From contig CABFPE010000201.1 of NCBI GenBank assembly GCA_900660155.1, positions 193,764-257,763 on the forward strand: a stretch of DNA of 64,000 nucleotides. The letters are read 5' to 3'. Position 1 is the stretch's first letter. Each line of letters opens with the position of its first letter. This document shows, piece after piece, positions 33,412 through 44,600 of the stretch. Both the position numbers and the translations under genes were made by a program. This stretch comes from Hofstenia miamia (taxonomy: Eukaryota > Xenacoelomorpha > Acoela > Hofsteniidae). Under the pieces are notes generated by a model, which saw nothing but the letters and a program-made list of their open reading frames with translations, did not search any database and was not told the origin of the DNA.

Positions 33412-34860
33412 TACAGGGTGTCCCAGAAACAAATTGGAGCACAACTAATGACATGGTCATGCATCCAAAAAAGTGCAAAGAGCTAACGGTGTCATTTTTG
33501 AGCAATTGGAATCCACCCCCTGAGATAACAGTTGGACAGGTTACTTTTTCGAGGAAATCAGAAGTTTCTTTGCTTGGAGTTATTATTAAAGATAACTTGA
33601 AATGGGATGCTAATACCGATAACATCGTCAAAAGAGCCTCCAAATGACTGTTTTGTCTGCGAACCTTGCGTAGAAGTGGCTGTAGTATTAAAGAGTGCAC
33701 CAAGGTCTACTGCTCACTGATCAGGTCGATTCTCGAATATGCATGTCAAGTATGGCACTCACAACTTAGTTCACAGAATCACAAAGATATTGAAAAGGTC
33801 CAAAAACGTGCCCTCAAGATTATATGTCCATGCGATACGTATGAAACAGCCCTTAATCGAGTTAATCTCAAGCCACTCAGCGAACGCCGTCAAGATCTAC
33901 GTGATAAGTTGTGGCAAAAAATGAAAAATCCAACTCACCGCCTCCATTATCTAGTGCCGAATCAACAAGATATTCCTTACGATTTAAGAAATCCGAGACT
34001 GGAAAGAATGGAGATCACCAGGCTTCGACGAACTAAATCACAATTCGTCCACCATCAGTGTCTAAGGGACGCTCCTATAGCTTACAAAGAATGATCTGTT
34101 GTAAACTCTTTTATGACACAGCTTTGTACACATTTTAAACCTTTGGTTTCAATGTACAAAATAAATTATGAATGAATGAATGAAAACAACTCAACACATT
34201 AAAACCCTAATAACTTATCCTACAAAGCATCAATCACATAGATTTTTTAACCTTACATTTCGCACATCATAGGAGTTGAAAACTGAAGATTTCAGCTTAA
34301 TAGAGTGAATATGAGAACTTCTGTGATAGAATAATGAAAATGTGCATTTTTTACTTGTTTTACGAGAAAAAACACGCATGTTTATTCAAAAAACATTTTT
34401 AACAAATCGAAAAAACACATTTTTAAATCAAGTTTTCAATGTGATCACTACCGTGCTCAACACAAAGTCGCATTCACAGAGAAAAGTGGGCAATAGCTCT
34501 CTTTCTGCAATGAAAAAACGTTGCTGTGATGTTTATCGTTCCATAGACTCTTTCCGAAGAAATGAATGACCTGGAGAACTCAAACGTTTAAAATTTGGAC
34601 GAATGAAATCAATAGTGCTCCTTTAAGATTATAATCTTACCAAACTGAAAAGTCAAAATTTCAAAATTCATTAGGATGAAATCAAAGGTAAACGTTGTTT
34701 TTGATTTTTAAACGAACTAAACAATTAATTGAGCTGAAACTTTCACAGTTGAACTCATATGATGCGTAGAATACGTGGTTAAAAATTCATTGAGATTGGT
34801 TTCTCACAAGAGTAGATATTTTAGTTTTAATGTGTTCAGTTGTTTCTGGGACACCCTGTA
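33412..34860. mobile_element. Mariner-type element with its left end split by a LINE
   Basis: The termini TACAGGGTGTCCCAGAAAC (33412) and its complement (ending 34860) are flanked by TA on each side. The right end continues inward as CAACTGAACACATTAAAAC. Its left counterpart CAACTCAACACATTAAAAC lies at 34187, some 750 bp away, because a LINE fragment was inserted inside the left inverted repeat. No transposase frame was recognised in the rest (34190-34860). Confidence 0.8.
33434..34183 (+). mobile_element. 5'-truncated LINE inserted in the mariner-type inverted repeat
   Basis: The frame reads MVMHPKKCKELTVSFLSNWN, a GQVTF block, SLLGVIIKDNLKWDANTDNI, a stop, then LRRSGCSIKECTKVYCSLIR, SILEYACQVWH, and IEKVQKRALKII. 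These are the thumb and C-terminal region of a Jockey/L2-like LINE ORF2, about 220 codons ending at 34094. A short tail of ATGAATGAATGAATGAA ends the copy at about 34183. Flanking GAAACAA and GAAAACAA may be the target duplication. One in-frame stop breaks it. Confidence 0.8.
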
Positions 34861-35127
34861 TAATATATAATAATAATAAATTTGTGTGTCTATGTATGTG
34901 GTGAGCTCAGTGTAAAAAATCGGTAAATTTATTTAGCATGCTTGTGTCTCCAATTGTGTTTTGTCTGTGTAAAAACGCAATTTTAAATTTTTCTCTAAAT
35001 TTCTTGTATTTTTTCTACTCTAATCTCATTGTCTATATCTTTGCAAATATTAGAGGATGTTTGATGAAAACAAGCATAGGAAATACTGCTGTAAATAAAC
35101 TTATGTGATCCTGGATTTACTTTTAAG
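34861..35127. other. No gene seen
   Basis: Short AT-rich spacer between two transposons. Confidence 0.4.
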
Positions 35128-35472
35128 CAGACTTATCAACGAGCCGTAATTTCTGAGCTCGGCATGGCCTGGCTCGTTTAAATTTTGGGTAGATTCGGCT
35201 CGGCTCAGCTCGCCACATAAAATCTTTCTAAGAAGCATGTTTCAACTCGATATTTTGTCTATTGCTCTTCCTATTATTTAATAAACATTTTTAAAATATG
35301 ATTAAAAGTAAGGAATATTGAATAAAAAATAAGAAAAATCTGCATAATCAAATTAACAAGCAGCACTATAAATTTCGTTTGCTAAAAAACGGCTGTTTTG
35401 GGCTCGTTGTATATCCAATACTCTGCTCAAGATCGGCTCGGCTCGGCTCGGCTCGGCTCGTTGACAAGTCTG
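35128..35472. mobile_element. hAT-type MITE, family B copy 2
   Basis: 345 bp, opposite orientation to the 8259 copy. Ends CAGACTTATCAACGAGCC and the complement of CAGACTTGTCAACGAGCC. Perfect 8-bp duplications CTTTTAAG (35120-35127 and 35473-35480). The right end carries four tandem GGCTC units (about 35430-35460). Confidence 0.92.
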
Positions 35473-35739
35473 CTTTTAAGTAATTATCAAGAAAAGGCAG
35501 TGATTCTCGGTCATATTTATGCTTAAATAAAATTGAATTAGCAACATGATCATGCTTACGTGCAAAATATAATGTTTTTAATGGCCAAATAAAAGTTTTT
35601 TTGATAATAAACAGTGGCTATTTGTATTAAAATTAATTAATAAAAATGAACAATAATGTAATTGCGATAAACAAAATCCACGCAATAGTTGAATATGATA
35701 ATTTTGCCTAAATTTGTGAGATGCTATAAGTATCTAACA

Positions 35740-35925
35740 CCAGAAGTCATTTATTGTATTTTTTAGAAGAAATTTATCGAATTTTAAATCTTTGTCAATA
35801 TCAACACCTAAATATGTAACATGATCAGATTTTTTTATTGGAACACTGTTAACAATTAATTCGATCTTGTTTGTTATTTCTTTTACAGAATTAGGGGGAA
35901 AAATTACGAATTGCGTTTTTCAATA
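35740..35925 (-). mobile_element. LINE reverse-transcriptase thumb fragment
   Basis: On the - strand from about 35920 the frame reads KTQFVIFPPNSVKEITNKIE, then LIVNSVPIKKSDHVTYLGVD and IDKDLKFDKFLL. The K-T-VIF and VTYLGV-ID--L pattern is the block after the active site in CR1/Jockey LINE reverse transcriptases. Only this piece remains. Confidence 0.6.
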
Positions 35926-37521
35926 TTGATTTTTAATTGATTGGATGTCAAATACCTAGAAAGAAAGGAACTATAAATATGTTTTATCATGTAAAATATA
36001 TAAACGTTTTTGTAAAAAGATCTGTATTAAATATATAAAGTGTGAAGATATATATTTGTATCACTTCATTTATAAATGGATGTAGCGACGTTCCGCCAGA
36101 ATCTTTCATTATAAATTAAATGATAGGTTTTGTTATTTTTTATCCCCTTTTGGAAAATACTTCATTAGTGGAAGCTGTTTTTGATTTCATATCATGTTAC
36201 TAATGTTGATTCAGGTGTGGATATTTTGGATAAGGTCAATCAGGATTAATCAACTCAGATCAGGTTTAATATCAGAATTGAGATATCATTTCCAGGTCAT
36301 AATAACATCATAATCAGGTTTGAAAGCATTTATGGTGTTTGATCAATTTGGTATCACTTTAGTTTTATTCGATAGATAACATTTAGTTAATTTAGTAGTT
36401 TGGTCTCACTAATTCGCTTTAATGCTTTCTTTCATTACATATATGTAATACGTTTCATTGCTTAGCATAAAGCAACAAAAATGATGGACTAGGTAACAGA
36501 AAGGTAAAATATAATTTTAGAAGAGGATGATTTTGACTTTATAAAAACAGGTTTAGATCAGGTCAGGTCTGAAAAGCAGGTGAGCTCATCTCTACCTGTT
36601 ACAAGTGAACACCGATTTATAGTGTAGAACCCTGGAAATTTTTTGAAAATAAACTATGATAAACCTGTAATGATTATCTATTGCAGCATGAAATATTTTT
36701 TTTGTTTAAAGTATAAAGCTTTGCTTTCTTCTGCGCACTTCTCAAATCGTTTTTTTATGCCGCAAATTCCTAAGCGGAGCATGCGACGACAGCACATTAT
36801 ATGTTGTTGTTATGTTATCTCACAACTTGTATTAGATCTCTGCATTTTGACAATAAAATTCGATCGCATTTATCTGAATATTTGTAACCTAATTTGAATA
36901 TGTAAATTCCTAAAATAATTTAGTGCTCAAATATTTTTGTAATGTCAAATATTATTAGACAAACAAATATAGTATGTCGAAATGTTCATTACTTACGATA
37001 TTTCATGAAGGGAATCCACATGTAGAATAAACTCAAATCAATTCTATTCCACAATAACCATTAAAAATCAGGGTTGCACTGTTTTAAACAAATTATTAAA
37101 CAAGAAGAAAAAAGCAGGTTTAAGACAACTTGAAAAAACAGCAATGATTTTTCATATTCTAATTCAAGTTATTGCAAATGGAAGTTAAAGGTATACTTGC
37201 TTTTTATATGATGGGGTGACCAAAAAAACTAGTAGACTGGTGTGTAGTAACACAAAATTTAAATATAACCACACTCGAACTCTGTATTGTTGTATACTAT
37301 CATTGTAAAGTTCTCAAAAACCTTTGTAAAAGAACTTGAAACACAATGTATAAGTTTGTTTAATATATTATCACACATAGGTCTTCACAAAATATAATGG
37401 TAACTTTTGCACATTTAAATACATCTATCAAGATTTTGATGCTATTTACTAAGGAGAATCTACAAATCCAGCGGTCTAGAGATTTTTATTTGAATTTGCT
37501 AGTACATAATATCAACTCTTT

Positions 37522-37566
<45 letters not shown>

Positions 37567-38702
37567 ATAATGTATATTTAGTATGTTAAATAATTAATTT
37601 TTAGCTCAAGAACCAGTTTTTTCAGAAAAACTTTTAAATTTGAAAACAAAACACGTTATCTGAATAACTTTTACGCTGACGCAGGGGTTTATTCTAATCA
37701 ATATGGTTTAAAAAAATCATATGCGCATTGTGCTTAACCATACATAGCCTAGCCTCCTTTTTAAAAGATTTTTTTCCACAATTACAAAGAATTTTCTCCA
37801 AGCCTCTTACCAAATTTGAAAATCTTGGGGACATGAGTAGCTCTATTTGGGGACAAACTTTAATGCAATGTTGAATACTTCTATTAAGCCTATTGCTGTT
37901 GCAGAGGTTGTTGAAAAGACAAACAAGTTTTCTTTGAAAAATTTTTTGAAAAAGTTTAAATTTCCGCCATACCTAGCATTGATGTATTTATAAGGATTTG
38001 AGCCCATCGAGGCAAAGAACTTTGACTGTTTCTTGATATGTGCAAAGATATTCCAGACCCATTGAGGCGTACCATGCTCAAAGTCAGAAGTCGCGGGCAG
38101 ATGGGAAAGAGCCAGCTCGCGCGGATTTAGAGCGAAAAAGAATGAAAACTTTTCTATCATGTGGTGCTTCCAGATTGAGTACAGCTTTAATAGTTTTGGT
38201 GCTATAAGCGTTTAAAAATTTTTTTATAGAATCATGAATTTTTTTCAAAAATCCCCAGGCTGCTTAAGGGTAATACAATACCATTTTGCCTTTTCTCGTT
38301 TACTGTTTTTGGTTAATTTCAGCATTTCCTTTAAGGATTGTAACATTTAACATGCTAAACTTTAGTAAATTTGGAAATTTTCTTTTATAGATGTGGATGG
38401 ATATGATTTGTTATCTTGGTTTAGCTAGTAAAGCAAGAAACTGAAGTTGGACTCAACGTTTAAAAACGGTTCATTCATCTAATGAACGTAACGTTAGGCT
38501 ACTCAGAACATTTGATCAACATTGGATTATTTTTTTAATTTAAAAAATTACAATGAATTAAAAAACACGTTTTAGCTTAAAACTCCATAACACATTTCAT
38601 TGCTAAATTACAATTTATTAAAGTTCAAAAGTTAGAATATTTGAGAAATTATTTAATAATATCTTATACAATGAACTTAAATGTCAAGCACCGAGTTGGA
38701 GT
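35926..38702. other. AT-rich stretch, no gene supported
   Basis: A CAGGT-rich patch lies at about 36210-36600 and may be an old repeat. The - strand frame at 37843-38160 (105 codons) is free of stops and less AT-biased than its surroundings, but matches no family I know. Confidence 0.4.
37522..37560. repeat. (TA)n microsatellite
   Basis: Long, almost pure TA tract. Confidence 0.9.
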
Positions 38703-38965
38703 TCAAAAAGCTTCGATTGGGGCTTTATAGCTAGACTCCTTTGAGTCCAACAGCTTATTTGGTTCATCCGAAATCGGTTCATGAGTATTAAGAATTTTTG
38801 ATGATTGCAAATCACTTTAACGAAGTAATTTGTTCCTGCAACTACCTGCATTCGATATTGCACAATGTGAAGGGTTTGACAAGGCAGACCCAAATGTAAG
38901 GTGCTCATTACACGAATAATGCGCTCATCTGTTATAAACTGGACCCAAACCGCCTGGTATTGAAT
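38703..38965 (-). pseudogene. Stefin (type-1 cystatin) pseudogene
   Basis: The - strand holds the order of motifs of a stefin, a cytosolic inhibitor of papain-like cysteine proteases. In one frame IPGGLGPV (about 38960-38938), the N-terminal glycine loop. In a second frame DERIIRV and then QYRMQVVAGTNYFVKV (38848-38800), the QVVAG hairpin that enters the protease active site. In a third frame EPISDEPNKLLDSKESSYKA and PIEAF then a stop (38777-38703). The parts line up without gaps over about 85-90 codons, the usual stefin length, but need two frame changes. No GT-AG introns separate them. It is most simply a decayed, possibly retroposed, copy. The key QVVAG residues are intact. Confidence 0.8.
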
Positions 38966-39117
38966 ACCCATGTTGCGCAATCAGTAAGAAGAAAATTCAT
39001 TAAATTTACACAACAGTATATAACTATTTTACAAATACAAAATAATAAAAAATGCATTTTAGCAACCCAGACTTTCATGAACAGGTGTAATATACTTTAC
39101 CGGATAAAAAGCATTTT

Positions 39118-39119
<2 letters not shown>

Positions 39120-39149
<30 letters not shown>
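39120..39149. repeat. (TA)n microsatellite
   Basis: Pure TA tract. Confidence 0.9.
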
Positions 39150-39152
<3 letters not shown>

Positions 39153-39962
39153 GTACAAATGTGGGCCTGAATGCGACGGAAAAGAGCAATAAATTTAAAA
39201 AGTGAATGCTAAAACGAGAAGCATTTAAGTAGGCAGGGATATATCTTGCGCTTGGCCAATTCTCAACCTGTAATTACAGCTATAGGTTCGTAAGAAATCT
39301 TGCAGCACAACCATCACTATGTTCCAATTCTATATGCAACTTTCAAGAAAAACTTTATAGGTCATCGGGAGAAAGTACATTCATAAAGTAGAAAAAAATG
39401 AAACACCGTTTGATACAGTTAACATATATGAATGAGTGGTTTGAATATGCATAAAATGATGGTGAACCACAATAGCCATAACATTGATCACCCCCAAACA
39501 TCAGTAATACAGCATAACAAACAGCTATTTATTTCAGAAACCTTTGTTCTGATAGCCTTTATTTGCAACTAAACTCACTCATTTAAAAATGTCGAACTGG
39601 GATACATTTGGTTTGTATGCCTGGAAGACAGACGCAACAGTGTAAAGAAACAATCTCCATTTCTTAACACTAGAATTACTGAAATGTTGATGCCCTAAAA
39701 ACACATGAAAGAGTCAAAATTGACTCATCAATTTAAACGATACGTAAGCCGCTTTAAACTGTATTCGAACTCATTCTTACAACGTTAGAAAACGAAAAAT
39801 AGTAAAGTTTTGATGAAAGAAATCTATGATAGTACGGTTTTACGGTCAATGGCATTACGAATTCAAAACTGTAATACGAGTCTTTACCATGATCTAGCGG
39901 TTGACGCATCGCGCTACAATAAACTTTTTCATTTCTACTATGCATTGACCACATATTGGTTT

Positions 39963-41204
39963 TTATAAGAAACTGCACTCAATAGGGGTCATATTTTTAC
40001 AGCCACTGATTTTACAATGCTTGCGCTTTGATGAAATCTCCTTGTAACTCGATAATGTCGGAGTTGGCCCACCTGTAGAACAAACATCAGTGTCATTTGA
40101 AATATCCGTGAGTTGCTGAATAAGATTGAAAATAAAGTCTCTTCTCGAAATGTTGTTCCCGGTAACCTTTTTGTAAAGAATATGCGCATTTATGGCTGCA
40201 AGGTCCAGCATATTGCACCAAACTGCAAGAGGCCAACGCCTCGAAGCCGATTTTGTTGAGTAAAGCCGAGTCATCTGATCAACCGCGTCAACTCCAACTT
40301 TGTTCTGATTATAAAACAGTATAATTTCAGGTTTGCGTTTTGAACTCGAACTCACTACTTCGTTTTGATGAAAAGAAGAGAACAGAATAACGTTTTTGTT
40401 AGCTTTGCACTGGTAGCTAACAGCCATAAATTTTGGGTCGTCAAAGTAGAAGAAAGCAGAATTATACAGCGGTTTCTTCTGTCTCATCTCCTCGCAGACA
40501 TCGGTTCTTGAACGTTTGACAGTCCCGACATAGCAAATTCCCATCTTGAGTAGTTCTCCAACTACGTTTGTGCTAGAAAAGTAGNCTGGTAGCTAACAGC
40601 CATAAATTTTGGGTCGTCACAGTAGAAGAAAGCAGAATTATACAGCGGTTCCTTCTGGCTCATCTACTCGCAGACATCGGTTCTTGAACGTTTGACAGTC
40701 CCGACATAGGAAATTCACATCTTGAGTAGTTCTCCAACTACGTTTGTGCTAGAAAAGTAGTTATCAGCTGTGATATTGTACCCTGTCATCTATCATTTCG
40801 CTCCATGCACTTGATTCCGATGTAATTCTGTTTCCAACAAAAGATTTGACTCCTGGCGCTCCTCGAAGAATATTCTGCACTCGTGTCCGGCCTGCTGGAC
40901 TTGCTGGAGTATTTGTCACCCATGATTTTCCGTTGCACAAAGTTAGTAATTGGGTCGTAGGTTGCCCAATAGATGCTCTCTGTAAAATCGGAGTTGTGGA
41001 AACGCTACTTGCAGATTGTAAAGTTGGGGTAGCAGCTTCCTCGTCAGACGAAGAGTCTTGGGAATCAATTTCTTGGAATGACTGCTGACCAATATCTTCT
41101 GTAAAATCATCTCCCGAATCATCTTCATCATCTCCTGACATATCAGAGTCTACTTGAAAGGTTTGTAATGCCACATGGGCGCTCCTACGCATTGTCCGAG
41201 ACAT
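39963..41204 (-). pseudogene. piggyBac transposase, catalytic domain partly missing
   Basis: The N-terminal part (41204-40780) starts MSRTMRRSAHV, is rich in Asp/Glu/Ser, and ends with GRTRVQNILRGAPGVKSF, the usual piggyBac N-terminal motif. It then jumps directly to YNITADNYFSSTNVVGELL, which contains the second catalytic Asp. The region with the first catalytic Asp, roughly 150-200 residues, is absent. The C-terminal part (40544-39963) reads SAFFYFDDPKF, then NKVGVDAVDQMTRLY with the third catalytic Asp, and RRWPLAVWCNML. A short Cys-bearing end (HCKISGCKN) recalls the cysteine-rich domain. The two halves are in different frames near the duplication at 40585. The enzyme cannot be active. 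Confidence 0.85.
40410..40760. repeat. 175-bp direct duplication around a single N
   Basis: 40410-40584 and 40586-40760 are near-identical, starting CTGGTAGCTAACAGCC and ending CTAGAAAAGTAG, with one undetermined base between them. This is the usual mark of two overlapping contig ends joined without collapsing the overlap. The few mismatches could be allelic or sequencing differences. Confidence 0.85.
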
Positions 41205-41395
41205 TATATCTGCAATACAAGCCGTGATAATACGTAAATTAGAAATGAGTCAAAAGGCAGTAGAGAGAGTAACTGGTGCAAATGAAAGTACTAAGTAAAT
41301 AAACAAAAGTCATGTAATATCACTCGTATTGGACACTGTACATTACATGAGAAAAGATGAATTGAGTCAAATTGGACTCTTCCGTAGTTCTAGTG

Positions 41396-41600
41396 TTAAG
41401 ATACGTCTTCTAAACTTCGTATAAACACCATTTCTAAACGTTGCTGAATGCCATCTAGTGTCCACCAAATGATGTTCTGAAACGTCTTCTAAACGTTTTC
41501 TAGACATCTTCTAGACGTTTTCTAGACATCTTCTAGACGTTTTCTAAACCATTACTAAATGTTTTCTAAGTAATTTTTAAGCTATTTCTTGGCTATTCAT
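41396..41600. repeat. Dispersed minisatellite-like repeat, copy 1
   Basis: Contains CCATCTAGTGTCCACCAAATG followed by about three tandem GTTTTCTAGACATCTTCTAGA units and degenerate CGTCTTCTAAACG variants. An inverted relative with the same unique block and repeats lies at 61740-62020. Confidence 0.7.
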
Positions 41601-44600
41601 AAGAGTTTCTAAGCAATGTGCAAATGTTTGTTACAACTTGGTCCGGTTTTTTAATGGTCCACATCAGTGACTCTCTTTGTCAAGCAAATTCAATAGTGCA
41701 TGAATGCGTTTACATTTGTTCATCATGATTAAATCGGAATACGCACATTAACATGAACTTGCTAAAGTCAAAATATAACTGCCACATGTAATATATAAAA
41801 ATAAATTATATAAATATTGAGTGGGCTGTCAGAGGCAGACATCATTTAACATATTTTACTTATGCGCTAACCGCATAAAGGCAGAATGATATTATATATA
41901 TATATATATTATACTTTGCCAACTTTAAAAATGTATTACTCCATCATTATTAAAGATATTTGTATTCTGTTTTGTAGTTAGCCACGGAAGGAATAAGCGT
42001 CTTGAATGGTGTGCCAAATGTTACAATTGACATGTTCCGGGGGAGTAATAAATTATTTTTAAAAATTTGGTGATTTTTTTAGAATTGAAATTAATATCCG
42101 AACTAAGTGCTTGAAATGCCTAAATAAGTTGCAGTTACAAGTCCAAATGTTAATTATAGGTGTTAGATATAACAGTTATATTGAAATATCATAGATATGA
42201 TATTCGTGATCTTAATCATCATCATGTCTTATGATGTTTTCTTTTAAGGATAGCTTGCCGTTTTTTCTGATGCCTCAATGAGGTTGATGGGAAAGGAACA
42301 GTCAAAAGTCAAACATTTCAGTGATAACCATATCTCAAGAACCCCAACATCATTCAGAACAGTGATTATCTTCAACTTCAATCATAATTCCAGAACTTCA
42401 ATCATTCTTCACTGACAAATACACTAATAATAATTCATTTCTATACCTATTCAAGGTTTCTAACCTTGAGAATCATAAAAGATCTTAAGGATCATAGGCT
42501 GATCAAACCTCTATTCAGTATTGTTTCAAGAATTAATCTAATATATACAATTCTAATATACATCAAGTATCAAGCATCAAACAACAAGTGGGCTCTTCCT
42601 GGATGAAGTTGAAACGAAGTGTTTCTGCCCAACAGCTAACAAATAGAACGCGAAGTTATTCATCGTTTGTTAGCATCAAATTGACCTTGATTATATTAAG
42701 GCTTTCTATGCCTCTTTCACAAGGCGTATACAAAAGTGTATTGACTGAAAGGGCCTATGTACCGACTCACTTGTAATTTTTATGTCAATTTATCTATATT
42801 CCCATTAGATAGTTTAGCCTTATTCTTTGAAAAATTGATATGCTCAGAAGATTTTGTACGTCAGATATTTGTTATGCAAAAAATTGTAGTTTGTACACTG
42901 AAGCTAATCTGCTACTGGAATTATACTCCATATGCATATTGCCCTTCCTAGCATTAACATTTAAGGGCATATTGGGTAACAGTCATGCCAACAATTTGTT
43001 TAAAAATTATTATAAAATGTGTTTTGCTCAGAAATTTTTGTTCAAGACTGTAGTTTCTTGTATTAATTTACCGCAAGTCACCCTATATCGAAAATTATTT
43101 GAAAATTGGGGGTATCATTTTAGTCAGTCACTATAACGAAGCTCATCTCAGCAAATAGCCAACGGGTGTCATAGATTGCAGTGCCAAAAATATAGTAAGT
43201 TTAAAGGTTATGTCGGACATTAATTTTGCAATCAATTAAAAATGTTGAGTCAATTTATATCGGTTTACAAACATATAAAAGAGCCCAATCTTGCTGGGGT
43301 GGCCACACCTATACCAGACACCTAAAAACACACAAAGTCATCACACGGAAAACCCACAATGTGGTTTTTATAAGAAGTTTCATTGCTTAGATACGGGTTC
43401 AGAAACAAATTTGACACAATGGTACGGTATATTTTGAAGAAAGATAATTTGTCACTAATTAATGAATGATTATGCGAAGAATCCGGGGCTTAGCATGTCC
43501 TAAAATAGATAGATTTCAAGAAGTGCAATTTATAAAAACACTGAAATCTATTCCTTTATTCCTACAGATCGAAATGTTTACATATTTCTTGTTGACGGAT
43601 GACAAATTTAAGCAGGTTCGAAATGGCCAGGGATAGTGTGGTAGGTCTTTTTAGTAAAAAAGTGAAAAAATTGTATTTAACGAAATTGATATAAAATTAT
43701 AGCAATGACAACTAACAATTTCCGTTTACAGATTTTTGGTAACTCAAAACAGCGCCTTATTTATTCCTAGGCTTCGCCAGTGTGTCCGCCCTGTTGTTTA
43801 TAAACTTTTTTGGGCATATATATATATATATATATATATATACTTGTATATATATGGTTCAGCACACATGATAAAATACACGAGTATTTGGTCTAACTTT
43901 CCGTAAACACCTGTTTACTCGAAATAATAAAATACACAAAATACTAGTAATTTTTTCATTGATTTATATTTCTGAGATACAGACAAGCGGAAATTGATTT
44001 AAGTCGGAAAATGCAGAAAAATTGCAAATTGCTAAAAATAGCATGTATAACAGCGTTAGATTACTCTTACAATCGCTTGTAATTTGTCTTATAAACGCAT
44101 TCCAATTTCCAAAATTGAAAGATAAATATGTTTTTTTTCACATAGAAATACCTACACAATGAAGTATTTCGTAATATACAAAAATTTCAATGTATGATAA
44201 TACACTGAATTGATTCAAAGATTGTTTTAAACATTTTTGAAAAGTCATTTCTCATATGTTATATTTCAAAAAATGTTACAAACAAGTGCGTGTACTTATT
44301 AACAAATACGGTTCTTATCAAGGCTTAGAATGCAAAGCCAGAGCCCGGAACCAGGCCCAAGGAGCAGAGCATTCTCCTAGAACCATAAATGATGTTACAA
44401 AAAATGTTAAAAAATTCTCGGAAATTTTAAAAAATTTGCAAAACTTTTTTTAAAAAATCAATAAGTTCGTAAATTTTCGTATTTTTGAATATATTGTAGT
44501 CCAGCCCAGAGCATAATGGAGCCGGAGCAGAAGCTAGAACAAATGCATATTTGAGCATACTCCGAAGTCCTGATTCTTACTAGGGATTTTCAAGATTTTG

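Larger units (their letters stand above)
39668..41395 (-). mobile_element. piggyBac-type transposon, internally deleted
   Basis: The inverted ends CACTAGAATTACTG and the complement of CACTAGAACTACGG are flanked by TTAA on both sides (39664-39667 and 41396-41399), the defining piggyBac target. Subterminal inverted GAGTCAA...TTGACTC-type motifs lie about 40 bp in from each end. The body encodes a shortened transposase on the - strand. 1728 bp, including a possible 175-bp assembly duplication around 40585. It inserted within or beside the minisatellite-like repeat at 41396. Confidence 0.92.

Noticed and set aside
37843-38160. 105-codon - strand open frame as a host gene
   Set aside because: No recognised domain, no splice-linked exons and no repeat of it in the window. 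Kept only as a remark in the intergenic entry.
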